A stretch of DNA of 64,000 nucleotides from Rhizophlyctis rosea (lineage: Eukaryota > Chytridiomycota > Chytridiomycetes > Rhizophlyctidales > Rhizophlyctidaceae), in the NCBI GenBank assembly GCA_027596075.1, contig JADGJC010000023.1, forward strand, positions 176,068 to 240,067, read 5' to 3'. Shown here in pieces: positions 20,889 to 31,074 of the stretch. The translations under genes and the position numbers were made by a program. The notes under the pieces were generated by a model. That model saw nothing but the letters and a program-made list of their open reading frames with translations. It made no database searches and was not told where the DNA came from. Within the stretch, counting starts at the first letter, position 1. Every line of letters starts with the position of its first letter.

Positions 20889-22082
20889 TCACTGATCATC
20901 GCCCGACGGATCCTCCAACACAGAATACTCATCCAAAGCCAATCGTATCACGACCGCCGCATCCGTCGCCCCCCGAATAGTTGCCAAATCCAAGACGTCC
21001 GGGGTATCTGCCAACATTAGACTAACAACCCTCAAACTCGGCCGACTCTTGATGATGTCAATGAGGCCTTTCGCAGTGTAGTAAGTCTGTAGCACGATGT
21101 CCACTTCCTCAAGTACTGGGCAGCGTGAAATCAGATGCTCGAACGTGCTGAGTAGCGGGTAAGTTTCGAAGTAATCGTCGGAGAGGGAATACGGGCGAAG
21201 GCAGAAAGACCGGAGTTGGAGCATGATCGGCAGCATTAGCACACAGTCGTTCAAGTTACATTCGAATGAGGTGATGCTGATGGATGTGATGTTTGAGAGG
21301 GTGGGCAGCGGGAGTTGGGAGAGCTCTTCGGCCCACCCATCACCCTCCCAATCAATCTCGGACAGCGATGGGAGATGGAGGCCGGAGAGAGGGTAAACGT
21401 GCGGGTTGTACCTAAGCCCGTTTCTGATTGTAAGTGACTGCAGGTTAGGCACATATGTTGCCAAGTCGTCGATGACGACGACGCCCGGGAGCGTTACTGA
21501 GATCAGGTTGGTGTGGACGGTATTGAAGTTGAAGTGTGACTGTTGCGTGGCGTTACAGTCTGTTTCGACTGTGAACTCACGGAGTGGGGCGGTGACGAGG
21601 GAATCGAGAATTGATTGAAATGTTCCGTGCGATGTCGGATCACTAAAACTACAACTATCAATGAGGATGGTTTGAAATGATAGTGGCTTTTGAGTCTTTG
21701 CCAACGCTGCGTCTAGAGCAGAGAGTGGGTCCCAGTCTCCGTTACCGTGGCAGCTGCCCATATCCTTGAACTGGAACGTGTGAAGCACAGAGAGATCAAT
21801 TTTGTCGAAGACGAGTTGCAGAATTTCCATTGTGGGTTCGAAAAGCAGTGAGAGTGAGCGGAGGTGACGGAGGCGGGCCGGGTTGGCGAGCGCACAAGCT
21901 ATGGCGCCAGACGTCCAAAAGGCTTTTAGAGTATCACCAGGCGGCGCAGAGAAGAGCAGCTCTCGAAGCCCTTTACACGTTTGTGAAAGGGGGATGAGAA
22001 TATCGTCGTCCGGGTTTGAGGCGACGACGCAGGCGGAGATGTTGTGAAGGACTTCAAGAGGTAGGTCATAGAAGTTTGTCAT
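20889..22082 (-). CDS. F-box/LRR-like protein, PGDTL family, paralog 2
   Basis: Intact frame of 397 residues from the ATG at 22082 (MTNFYDLPLEVLHNISACV); an in-frame extension to 22247 is low in content and not conserved, so the start just before the F box is preferred. The motif PPGDTLKAF and leucine-rich repeats follow (LRHLRSLSLL and similar). It shares the YPLSG and W.GDGWAEELSQLPLP landmarks with its paralogs and ends in an acidic tail (ILEDPSGDDQ-like). Presumed substrate adaptor of an SCF ubiquitin ligase; the substrate is unknown. Confidence 0.8.
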   Translation of the reverse strand: MTNFYDLPLEVLHNISACVVASNPDDDILIPLSQTCKGLRELLFSAPPGDTLKAFWTSGAIACALANPARLRHLRSLSLLFEPTMEILQLVFDKIDLSVLHTFQFKDMGSCHGNGDWDPLSALDAALAKTQKPLSFQTILIDSCSFSDPTSHGTFQSILDSLVTAPLREFTVETDCNATQQSHFNFNTVHTNLISVTLPGVVVIDDLATYVPNLQSLTIRNGLRYNPHVYPLSGLHLPSLSEIDWEGDGWAEELSQLPLPTLSNITSISITSFECNLNDCVLMLPIMLQLRSFCLRPYSLSDDYFETYPLLSTFEHLISRCPVLEEVDIVLQTYYTAKGLIDIIKSRPSLRVVSLMLADTPDVLDLATIRGATDAAVVIRLALDEYSVLEDPSGDDQ

Positions 22083-22914
22083 TTTGCTTTTGGTGCTGGT
22101 TTTGAGAGGCTGAAAGCTACGTCCCACTAGATGGATTGAGGTGTGGTGTCGTGTGGTGAACGAACGATGGACGGATGCTATCGTGGGAAGATCTGGTTGG
22201 GACAATACAGAAGGGTTTTGCGCAGTTGTGCATTCATTCATTTCCAATGGTCATTCCCACAAGCGCGTGGCACAGAAAGCGTGGCTTGGCGGAATTAACG
22301 CCAGGGTTTCTTGGCACCAAAGAGCTCGCAACGTTCAAGCAACGCTCAAACATATGGTCATGACAATCCATTCTGATTCGGAAAAGATATTGGAAGCACG
22401 GAAGCATTATGATTTGCTCCTTCTATTTGTCCCTACCAAAAGTCAACACATATTTACAATAACATGACATGCCCATACCGTAAACTCCCCGCATGTTCGG
22501 GTTCTATCATTAGAGTCTTGTACTTGGCGACGGAGCGAAAAACAAACAAAGACTGCCATCCAGCCAGCCAAAATTGCGAGCACCAGAGGCACTCTTGAAG
22601 CGTTTGGTAGAGTGGGTGAGGGCAATAATACTTCTCGTATTGGCGCGGCTGAGATGACAGAGGATACCGCGTCAGTCATACATCTTTTCAACCCGTAAAG
22701 CATCGACTGCCTCTCAGCACACCGCGTCCTGTCTCAAACCCATAACCATCAACAGATGCATATTGTTCTTTGTTTATTCCGTACTTGTCATGCTGCAAGA
22801 TAGCTCCTATGCATACAGTTCGCCCTACCATTGAACTACCTGCCGAGGGCTTTACTGGTGGGAGAGAATACCTTTAATGTATACGTGAACAATGGATAGA
22901 CCAACATCCGTACT
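22083..22914. other. Upstream region of F-box paralog 2
   Basis: Contains the shared upstream motif variant AACGCCAGGGTTTC at 22297-22310. A minus-strand 86-codon frame (22443-22703) includes one hydrophobic stretch (VPLVLAILAGWMAVFVCF) followed by basic residues. It might be a remnant of a membrane protein, but no start or family can be defended. Confidence 0.4.
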
Positions 22915-23386
22915 CCCTCGTCGTATCATGTGATCCTCATCCCACATTGAGCCTTCCGTCGAGAGTTGACCGATGGGTTCAATAGGGAGTGACTACCGTT
23001 CGGATATATATCACGTTTCGTTTGCAACTACCACCCTCCACATCAGCATTGTCCATACTCGTTCCTACTTCCGGACCTTCCATGTAAGACATAACTACAG
23101 GAACTGAATGCGAAAAACAACTAGGCCCAAAGACAACGATTCCAATATTGACCAAAGCGAGCGAGTAAACGTACAATCAAGCGCGCAGGGTCGGTAAACG
23201 TAAAGGAAAGCTTTCCCAGACTCCATTTACCTACCAACTTCGCGCTTGCCTGGCGCCAACATAGAAAAACAAAGAAACCCACACCCATCCTTCAACCATT
23301 ACAATGACATCCAGCCCCGCCCCATCTCACAAAAGTACGAAGCAATACATACATGCATTGTGCGACACGATCATCAAACAAATATG

Positions 23387-23464
23387 ACTCCGGAAGGGAT
23401 TCGAACCCTCTCAACATCAATGATCAACAAACACTGATGCCGATTCCCCAAATGGAACCGGAGC
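23387..23464 (-). tRNA. tRNA-like element, copy 4
   Basis: Same fold as at 659-735. The anticodon-like stem CAGTG/CATTG keeps a G-U pair. The B box GGTTCGAATCCC is perfect. Confidence 0.5.
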
Positions 23465-23495
23465 CAGAAACGCACGGGGCAGGTTTCAAGCGAAT

Positions 23496-23560
23496 AGAGC
23501 GTGGGGGGTGGGGTGGGGTGGGGTGGGGTAAGGTGAAGGGTGGGGGGCGGGGTTCTTCAC
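23496..23560 (+). repeat. G-rich tract beside tRNA-like element (module 4)
   Basis: Repeated GGGGT units followed by GGGGGGCGGGG, close to the tract of module 1 and able to form a G-quadruplex. Confidence 0.6.
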
Positions 23561-23752
23561 ACTCACATAATGCATTGCATGACGGCTTATTGTTAATGAT
23601 TTGGAAGGGCGGAGGTGGTGCCGATTGGAAGGGAATGTGATGACGAGACGGCTGCTGGTGTCCATGAAAGTGCGAGCCTTCCTTCTCGTGATTGAGAATC
23701 ATGGCGGTGATGTTGTGGGTTGGTGGCGGTGATTTGGGTAGGGAGATGGGGA

Positions 23753-24009
23753 GGTGGAATCTTTTTGGATGTCGAGGAGGGTGCGTCCGTCCGAGTTGCT
23801 TGCCGCCGGAGATGAGACCTTGCTAGTTATGAGACATCCTAAGAAAACAAAAGAGGGTGAGTGCAAGGTTCCAAATGGTAGGGTAGGCCGCACGGAGTTG
23901 ACACAAACCTTGCTGGTCCTGAAACTTGGTTCGACGTTGTGATGGTGTCCGAGGACTCGGCCTCCAGTGTGATGGTCTTGCCGGTACGAGGCTTCACGAA
24001 GATTTGCAT
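23753..24009 (-). pseudogene. Ubiquitin pseudogene, module 4
   Basis: From the ATG at 24009: [20 protein letters not shown] then DT, i.e. ubiquitin with Leu-Thr changed to Pro-Arg and Val to Ala. Frame is lost before the donor at 23908. The second exon trace (23753-23845) reads GGKQL then, one frame over, DGRTLLDIQKDSTS, matching [21 protein letters not shown] with deletions. Confidence 0.8.
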
Positions 24010-24555
24010 TGTTGGTTGTTGTGTGTGGCAGGGGACGGGAACGACTGACAGGCGGTTGCTTGTTGGTGAGAGTATGGTACAGCCTGGAATAAGCAACGTC
24101 AGTATTGTTACTTTTGGCTGCCGGATGAGACCACATCACCGTACCATGTTATACGACTGAGATTCGTTTCTGCTCTTGTGGCCGGAGTTTGATTAGCTTT
24201 ACGCAAGTAGGTTCGGAGGTGACGAGTGTGCGGGAGGTTGTGCGGCGAAGCAGAAAGATTCGTCCCCTTCGACCAGACGATTGCCGAAACGTAGGCCGCA
24301 TGGTGTTGTTGGCGGTCTTGAGTCGCGCACAAGGCTCTAGCGTTTACAGACCTTCAAGTGTAACGCCAACGAAAGAGTTTTGGCCTTTGGCTGCAAGATT
24401 GCGTAAGTCTCGCGAATCAAGAATTATCGACTTGTGAAAGAATGGACGACGTACCTCCAAAACTCGAACCCTGAGCGTCCCAAACCCCACAACTAATCTA
24501 TACATGTACATCGTACCTCCCCACAACCTGGGGGCCTTGGTCTTGAAATCGGCTT

Positions 24556-24760
24556 GAACAACCCCTTCGACAAATTGGAGAAGCGATACATCGACATACA
24601 TCCCAAGGACTGCCAATAAATGGCTTCGCCCCCAAGAAGGGGGTCCCTTTATGCGGACGCCTAGGTGGAGAACCGAACTCTCGAGATACATCCCTGCATA
24701 GACCACTGTAATGGTCCGCGCCCTCAAAAAAAGGGTCACATTCTGGCCACGAGGTGCTCT
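24556..24760. repeat. Hairpin unit, module 4 (single)
   Basis: One two-half unit; the hairpin ACCACTGTAATGGT stands where other modules have ACCAAGATTGGT or ACCATAAATGGT, and CCCCCAAGAAGGGGG is unchanged. Confidence 0.6.
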
Positions 24761-25590
24761 TGGTTGTCTGTCGTCTTGTAATTCCCGGAAGCCGCGGAGT
24801 CTAGTGCGAACTGCCGAGAATGCCTTGGTCTTGAACTTGTATGGGTGCTAGCGGTGCCCATGCGTTAATTGGTATCTAAGTACGAATTGCGTTAATATCT
24901 GCACGCAAGCGTCCTTGGATATGCAGGTAGAAGGAAATCACCTCACCTGCTAGACAAGATATGAAGGAAGCGGAAAACGCTACGGAGCAGCGGTGTATAT
25001 GGAAGGGTTGGGAAACTAGGTGCAAAGAACGTCAATATGTGCACGAAAGCACCTTTGGGATATGCAGGAAAAGGAACCCAACCCGAAACTTACTCGATGG
25101 TCCACAGGAAGAAAAGACAACGCGAACCATTTGCTTGGGGACGACGGTTGTCGGTTGTAGGTCCAAACTGGAAGCGTGTTGTGTGATGCACATAGAGTTA
25201 GTTTTCCACGAAAGAGGAGCCAAACAAGCAGCCAGGTTGACTTACCCAGAAAGCGCAGCAAAAAACTCATGAAAGGACCAAAACCACACCCAAAGACGGG
25301 CTGAGCTTCCTCGCTCGCAGCGTATTAGGTTCGGAGATAGCAGTAGAGTGTATGTTTGTATGTGCGCCGTCCGTAGGTGCTCAAAAAACTTCCGCGGCGA
25401 TATCGTGACAGAGTTTGGGGTGAGGATGGAGTTGATTATGGGTCACAGAGACTGTGACGGGTAAAGAGTGGGAGGATGAGAAGTAGGAAGGGCGATCTTG
25501 CTTGGCGCATAGATATGTGACCTCCTGTGCAAATCTCACCCTCATCAGTGATTCGATCGAGATAACTTATGCATGGGACTTTGATGTGAA

Positions 25591-25775
25591 GGTGACTGAA
25601 AACACATTTGAAAACGCCACGCACGCTCATATACTTGGATAAACAAATGAAACTTTTTATTGGAAAGAATTCTGCACTAAGACTTGCTACCCGATATAGC
25701 ACAGCAACAACAAACTCCCGCCTTGCAATCTCTCCGCACACCGCCACCTCTACACATCCTCCAGCTACCGAAAAT
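25591..25775. other. 3' flank of coiled-coil paralog 4
   Basis: Spacer between the conserved tag and the stop codon of paralog 4. Nothing else seen. Confidence 0.5.
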
Positions 25776-26984
25776 TCACAGCCCCTCATCCTGCCCACCA
25801 TCATCTTGGCCACCGTCATATTGCTCTCCATGACCCGCAGCACCACGCCTCCTCGCCAGACACTGCAACGCCATTGCCTTTGCATCCTCCAGAGATCCCA
25901 AGATGCTTTCCACATCCTCGGCTTGGCCCTTGCAGTCAATTTCTTTCATCCGGTATGCGTCGAGGTGGATCTGCCTTTGCTCTTCGCACCACTCGAGCTT
26001 GCTCCTCAACACCTCATTCTGATTTTGCAATTCCCGAATCTCCCGACCCTTGCCCCCGAGTTCTCGTCGCAACAACCTGTTTTCCGTGACGGCAGCCTTT
26101 CGTACGACTTCAGCTTGGAGTACCTCATCATTCTTGTCCGTCAGCCAGTTGTTCAGAATGTCGATCTGAGTCTGGTGTGAAGACGCGTCCTTCTCCAACC
26201 TCGCATTGCGTTTGAGCACGGTCCCCTTCTCGGCCTCCCATGCAGCCCGAGCAAGACGCGCCTCTCGCACTTCATTATCCTTCGACATTTGCTGACCCTT
26301 CAGAATCTGAGACTCCTCTCGAGCTGCATTGATGGACGCCCGCAGGCCAGCATTGATGGATTGGAGATTCGAAATCTGCTTCTGGGCATCCTGCTCCTGC
26401 ATCTGTTGAATCTCCTTCACCAACTTGCCCTCACTCAATAGTGCCGTTGCCAACTGCCGTTCCCCGACTGCCTTTGCTTTTGCGAAAGCTCTAAGCAACT
26501 TCAATGCATTGAAGATTTCCGCCTCGATATCGTGCCCGTCCAATGCACTGGATCCCGCTGCCCCTTCTGCGTCAACCATATCATTTGCCGTATCACCGAT
26601 TGCTTTCTTAATGTCGTAGATGAATTGCCGCACCGAATGTTCCAATTCACTGGTGGCGTCAGTCGCAGTGCTGCCAGAGGCGCCGGAGGGGCCGCCCAAG
26701 TGGGTGCTTGTGCTGGGGGTTGCGGCCGAGCCACGTTCACTGCTCTGCGGAATCTGCGTCAAGGGTAGGTATTCTTCGACAGCGTTTTGAATGAGAGCGC
26801 AACGGCGGGTGAGTGCGCCTTCGTCTTTATGGCCGATATGTGCATAAAGTGGATGCTGTGGATTGCCAAAGGCTTTGTATGTGGATTCCGCGTTTTGAAT
26901 GATCTCGCGCTGGTGAAGGTATGTAGCAAGGGCGAGGAACGTTTGGTGCTTCACGGAGAAGCCGGTGCCGCCGCTGTCGGTCAT
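25776..26984 (-). CDS. Coiled-coil protein with HPLYAH-type N-terminal domain, paralog 4
   Basis: Intact 402-residue frame; the ATG at 26984 (MTDSGGTGFSVKHQTFLALA) is preferred over the upstream in-frame Met at 27044, because conservation with paralog 1 (MTGGTRFSIKQDVFLTLAN) starts there. The domain carries NPQHPLYAHIGHKDEGALTR. A Ser/Gly linker, a short helix and about 250 residues of coiled coil follow, with a Gly/Asp/Gln-rich tail. No signal, membrane or enzymatic motif. With paralog 1 it defines the intact form of the family. Confidence 0.8.
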   Translation of the reverse strand: MTDSGGTGFSVKHQTFLALATYLHQREIIQNAESTYKAFGNPQHPLYAHIGHKDEGALTRRCALIQNAVEEYLPLTQIPQSSERGSAATPSTSTHLGGPSGASGSTATDATSELEHSVRQFIYDIKKAIGDTANDMVDAEGAAGSSALDGHDIEAEIFNALKLLRAFAKAKAVGERQLATALLSEGKLVKEIQQMQEQDAQKQISNLQSINAGLRASINAAREESQILKGQQMSKDNEVREARLARAAWEAEKGTVLKRNARLEKDASSHQTQIDILNNWLTDKNDEVLQAEVVRKAAVTENRLLRRELGGKGREIRELQNQNEVLRSKLEWCEEQRQIHLDAYRMKEIDCKGQAEDVESILGSLEDAKAMALQCLARRRGAAGHGEQYDGGQDDGGQDEGL

Positions 26985-27570
26985 CTTTTTGAATTTTTTG
27001 GTTGTAGTATCACTCGATGCGGGTGGGAAGACGCCAGGTGCCAAAGTGGTGATACGAGGGAATGAGTGATGTACGAGCTAAGCTATTCGTGAATCTGATA
27101 TGCCGCGAGGTGCCAGGTGAGGTCAAAGCACTTGATAGGTTCAGATGGTTGTGCTGACGCGACTGGTGCGAAGAACCAAAATCAGATACCTGTATAAGTA
27201 GTGCAATTAGTGCAAGTATAAGTTGCAGCTAAAATAAGTTGCAAGAGGATCTGGATCTGGATGATGTACTTGTGCCAGTCTTATGGTGGCTTGCTGTGGC
27301 ATGGTGCTTTTGGCGCGCAGCAAGTCCCTAGGGACCTGGTGGAGCAGACTGGCACACTTACCCGTGCAATACCAATAGTTACTGGCATAGGTAGTGTTTG
27401 TTTACACACTGCACACCTCACACTTCACTCTCTCAATATACTAGTACAGGTAGTCCCTCAATAACAGATGCTGGTGGAGGTTACAAGAAGGTCAAGAAGG
27501 TCAAACCTGGTACGTGGTGGAGGACACGATTGGCGGTTGGACATCCAGCTCACATAGTTATAGCATTCCA
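26985..27570. other. Upstream region of coiled-coil paralog 4
   Basis: No gene. It holds the inverted repeat at 27271-27356 and short repeats around ATAAGTTGCA at 27195-27245. Confidence 0.5.
27271..27356. repeat. Inverted repeat enclosing a 12-bp palindrome
   Basis: TGTGCCAGTCT (27271-27281) and AGACTGGCACA (27346-27356) are perfect inverted copies; GTCCCTAGGGAC (27324-27335) lies between them. Confidence 0.55.
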
Positions 27571-27584
27571 GCTCGAGCCGCCCT

Positions 27585-27790
27585 ACACACAAATCAGCGA
27601 AGTTTGGATTTGCGGCAGCGGAGACACGGGACAGTTGGAAATTGGGGAGGCGGACGAAGAACAACGGAAACCGAGATGTGTGAAAACGATCAAGGACAAG
27701 TATATTGTGACGGTATTTGCCGGCGGGCTGCACAGTGTTGCGCTAACAAAGGAGGGAAAGGTTGGGTCCACTCCACATCGGAATTTTCGC
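27585..27790 (+). pseudogene. RCC1 (Ran exchange factor) repeat fragment
   Basis: Plus-strand translation SEVWICGSGDTGQLEIGEAD and, further on, IVTVFAGGLHSVALTKEGKV is one seven-bladed-propeller repeat of the RCC1 family (VW.wG.gd.GQLG.G....... P..v..l.....i..v.aGg.Hs.aLt..G.v). RCC1 loads GTP on Ran at chromatin. The next blade is missing and the frame passes into junk before the RPB2 piece. It is one stray repeat, not a gene. Confidence 0.65.
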
Positions 27791-27959
27791 AAGAATCGCG
27801 TGCCAGGATTATTAATGCCCCTCTTACATCGTCGTGCAGGCGCTCAAAAGTTTCGAATTTCAGAGAGTGCCGATTGAGTTTGTTCCGCTCATACTGCGAT
27901 TGAATGTTGCACCCTGCGCGGCAAGAGTGCAGCGGAGCTAGGATTTGCCGGAATGGGAT

Positions 27960-28720
27960 ATGGACCAGGTACCATTCCGCAAATCAATTCAAATGTTGGA
28001 TATGCAATGCTGACGGAAATGAACAGGGTGGTTACTTCATCATCAACGGTTCGGAGAAGGTGCTGATTGCTCAGGAACGCATGGCCACAAATCACATGTT
28101 CGTCTTCTCTCGAGCTGCACCTTCCGCATCTACGCACAGTTGCAAAATCAAGAGTGTTCCAGAGGAAGGTACAAAAATTGCGTACAATCTCTTCATGAAA
28201 CTCATGGCTGCAAAGCACACTGATCGCGGGGTGAGTTAGTTGTGCTGTCGGGTAGACGTGTCTGGTGTTTGTTTGCAAACCCCTGAGAATCAATAGGCTG
28301 GCGGACAAACCATCAAGATGTCGTTACTTTACATCAAAGCCGAGATTCCCATCATGATTGTCTTCGAAGGCCATGGGGATCACGTCGGATAAGGAGATTT
28401 TTGGAACATATCTGTTTACGATTTTGGGGATTACGAAATGATGGAAGCGCTCAGAACGTCGATTGAGGAGGCTTTCTATGCCTGATTTCATGGAACGGCA
28501 CTGAATTACATCGGCTATCGTGGAGGGCATACCGGTATTCAAAAAGAGCGACGTCTGAAGTAAGCAATCCACTCATGACCGCACATGCAATGCTGTGATG
28601 TTCACCGTTTGCGAAATTAGATATGCGGACAACTTTTCGTTAACAAAGGAGCCGTCCCATATCGGTCAAAAGATGCAGCATCTGAGTGCCAAAGCATGGT
28701 CCTTTGGGATACGTGGTCCA
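27960..28720 (+). pseudogene. RNA polymerase II second-largest subunit (RPB2) fragment
   Basis: Plus-strand translation GGYFIINGSEKVLIAQERMA is the RPB2 hallmark; after KAEIPIMIVFEG come decayed stretches IEEAFYA (stop) and ALNYIGYRGG, then, past a GTAAGC..TTAG intron-like gap (about 28569-28619), YADNFSLTKEPSHIGQK, corresponding to YAKDILQKE.LPHiG. This covers about residues 200-370 of the usual 1,200. At least three stops interrupt it. A further intron-like gap (28229-28298, GTGAGT..ATAG) separates HTDRG from GGQTIK, so it is a genomic, not retro-transposed, copy. Confidence 0.85.
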
Positions 28721-29698
28721 TCGTTTTGATACTTGTGAAGTTGGATGGACGAGAGTTCGTTGACCGTTGACCATTTCGGCAAGAAGCGCTTTGGATGAGA
28801 CGGGCGAATAACATATGGTTCCACCATGAATGCGCCGACTGAACCGGAATCAGCCTCAAACTCCTTCAGCCGCTTCTCCTCCGAGGTTGTCGACCACCCA
28901 ACCCCAGCTGTTGCCGGTTTGTCTTTCATGAAGTCGCTATTCACCATTTGTTGGTGGGGTGTCTGACGAATAATCCTACTCCATGCAGCTCATCAACCAA
29001 AACCAAGACCACAATCCTCCAACAGCTCGAGGAAGCTGGCGCTTGCTGGTGGTGCTCGGTACGTCAAAGGAGGAGGCCGCGATTGGGTTGGGTATGTTTG
29101 AGCTTTGCAATATCCATTTTTCCTACATCCGTAACCTTACATTTTCCTTTTCCACCATTGTTGCGGCCAGTTGCACCATCATATGCAAACTCGTTTTGGC
29201 TCCACATTAGATGCCATGTTGAATCAAAAGTCCCTTAAGCTCGTGGTTGTAGAACATCCCACGTTGGCATGTGTTTTGTTTATATGGATATGGGTTTTTG
29301 AATGAGTCCCACGAGGGGGTTGTGAAATGGATCATGATGGGATCACTGATATCACGAATCATTTCAACTGCCTGTCTCGTGAAGTCAATGAACACCTTCC
29401 ACACATCATTTTAGAAAGTTGACGAGGGCCGCTGCGTCTCCGCTTGCTATTAACCTCTGATCCTGATGCCCATTGTCGTCCCCACAACCTCGGACTACTA
29501 GCATTACCATGTACAATCCCACCAAATCACAAAAACAAGCGGATCCAGGCATTCATCAGAAAACAGTCTGCAAAGACTATATTGTGCGCCGATCAAGACC
29601 TTCCTGCTTATACAAATCCTACAATTTCTGGATTTCACAACACCAAGCTATTCTGCTTATACAAAATGCTACAATCCCCAATTCTCGACATACCCAAA
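28721..29698. other. Region without a recognised gene
   Basis: Only short open frames. From about 29450 the sequence resembles the 3' flank of F-box paralog 1 (compare 7190-7300), so the F-box duplication included 3' flank. Confidence 0.5.
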
Positions 29699-30898
29699 CT
29701 ATTCTTCCTCCTCATCATCCGCCTCCGACAACTCCTCCGGATCCCTGATCGGACGGTTCAAGTCCCATACCACTCGCAACGAAACGACCGTGCGCGTCGC
29801 CTCCCGAACATACGCAAGCTCATAGTCCGGCCGATCCGTATCAGTAACAAAGCTAACACTCTCAAGCGCCGCACACTCTTTGATTGCGTCCACCAAGCCA
29901 TACGGGTCATAGCTAGTTACTGGGCAGTTGATTTGTGTGAGCTGCTGACAGGATTTGAAGATTTCTGTGATGGTTGGGATTGTGGGGTAGTCATTTGTAT
30001 TGATGTCCTGGTACACCCATGGACGGATGCAGATACGTTGGATGTGCGGGATGGCGGGGATTAGGGAGAGGATATTGTCGTTGATGTTGTCGGTGTGATT
30101 TCTGACGTTGATGCTTTTCAGACGGTCGCGCGTGTGGAGAGGGAGGGACGAGAGGCTGGCGGTCCACCCATCACCGATCCAAAATATCTCCTCCAAATGC
30201 TCGAGGATCAGATGGTTCATCGGGTACCACTGCGTCATGCAACGTTTGTTCGCGTTGACGGTCAGGGTTCGGAGGTTAGGAGCCTGATTGGCAATGTCGT
30301 CAATGACGAAAACTGGTGCGAGGGTGACGGAGACGAGGAGGTCGAACGGGGCATTCAAATGTAAATGACAATAGTCAATCACGTTGCCGTCGGAAGTGAG
30401 TTCGAGTTTACAAAGTCGACAGCCAGACAGCTCGTTGACGATCTGCTGCAACGTTGCCCATGTTGTCGGATCGACAACGCTCGCGGTCTTCAACGTGAAC
30501 TCCTCGAACCCCAAAGGCTTCAACACACTCCCAAATGCAGCAGCAACAGTGGGGAGGATGCTTCCATCGTCGTCAAGGCGGAGGACGCGAAGGTTGGAAA
30601 GGTTGATGGTGTTGAGGACGGATTCGAGGATGTTGTACGATGGTGCCGAGATGAGTGACAGGTACCGGAGGTGCTTCACCCGGTTAAGATCCTGCAGGGC
30701 GCAATAGATAGCCCCCTCGCGCCAAAAACGAGAAAGGGTGTCGCCTGGATCTGTCATGAACATTGCTATCCGAAAGCCTTTGTCCACCGTTGACAGTAGA
30801 TGAAACTGGTTGTCGTATGGGTCAAAGTTTCGTACGTAAAACGAGATGCGAACTAGCGACTCCAACGGCAGATGCTGAACGGTGGTTGGGAGCGCCAT
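29699..30898 (-). CDS. F-box/LRR-like protein, PGDTL family, paralog 3
   Basis: Intact 399 residues, the same length as paralog 1. F box LPLESLVRISFYV at residues 9-21, then DPGDTLSRFWREGA and irregular leucine-rich repeats. Shared landmarks are QWYPMNHLIL, a WIGDGWTASLSSLPLHTRDR stretch and a C-terminus ending in Asp/Glu. The identical upstream 15-mer with paralog 1 at 31060-31074 supports recent common origin. Likely SCF adaptor; target unknown. Confidence 0.8.
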   Translation of the reverse strand: MALPTTVQHLPLESLVRISFYVRNFDPYDNQFHLLSTVDKGFRIAMFMTDPGDTLSRFWREGAIYCALQDLNRVKHLRYLSLISAPSYNILESVLNTINLSNLRVLRLDDDGSILPTVAAAFGSVLKPLGFEEFTLKTASVVDPTTWATLQQIVNELSGCRLCKLELTSDGNVIDYCHLHLNAPFDLLVSVTLAPVFVIDDIANQAPNLRTLTVNANKRCMTQWYPMNHLILEHLEEIFWIGDGWTASLSSLPLHTRDRLKSINVRNHTDNINDNILSLIPAIPHIQRICIRPWVYQDINTNDYPTIPTITEIFKSCQQLTQINCPVTSYDPYGLVDAIKECAALESVSFVTDTDRPDYELAYVREATRTVVSLRVVWDLNRPIRDPEELSEADDEEEE

Positions 30899-31059
30899 TG
30901 TGACTTTGCGCTGCTTGTTTCGTTGAGTGTGTGTTCTTGGGATCGGACTTTATTGGAACGATGGAGTGGAGGAGAGTGAGGAGGTCAAGACCCATACACG
31001 AATAAACAGAATACGAAGCAGTCCTCTCAGGAGTCACGTGCTGGTGTGGCTGGCGGACT

Positions 31060-31074
31060 GACGCCAGGGTCCAT
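31060..31074. promoter_or_regulatory. Motif shared upstream of F-box paralogs
   Basis: GACGCCAGGGTCCAT, 162 nt upstream of the start of F-box paralog 3; identical to 8859-8873. Confidence 0.4.

Larger units (their letters stand above)
22915..25590 (-). repeat. Ubiquitin-locus-derived module, copy 4
   Basis: Complete copy: tag (25529-25580), donor-like sites GGGTAAGT (about 25243) and GAGTAAGT (about 25094), hairpin unit (24556-24760), TATA-like site near 24500, intron 24391-24454 (64 nt, donor GTACGT), intron 24084-24144 (61 nt), ubiquitin remnant (23753-24009), G-rich tract (23496-23560) and tRNA-like element (23387-23464). The leader exon between the two introns can be aligned closely with copy 1 (CCAAAGGCCAAAACTCTTTC). 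Confidence 0.7.

Noticed and set aside
28666..28947. Minus-strand 93-codon frame overlapping the end of the RPB2 fragment
   Set aside because: Part of it is antisense to recognisable RPB2 sequence and the rest has no family match.
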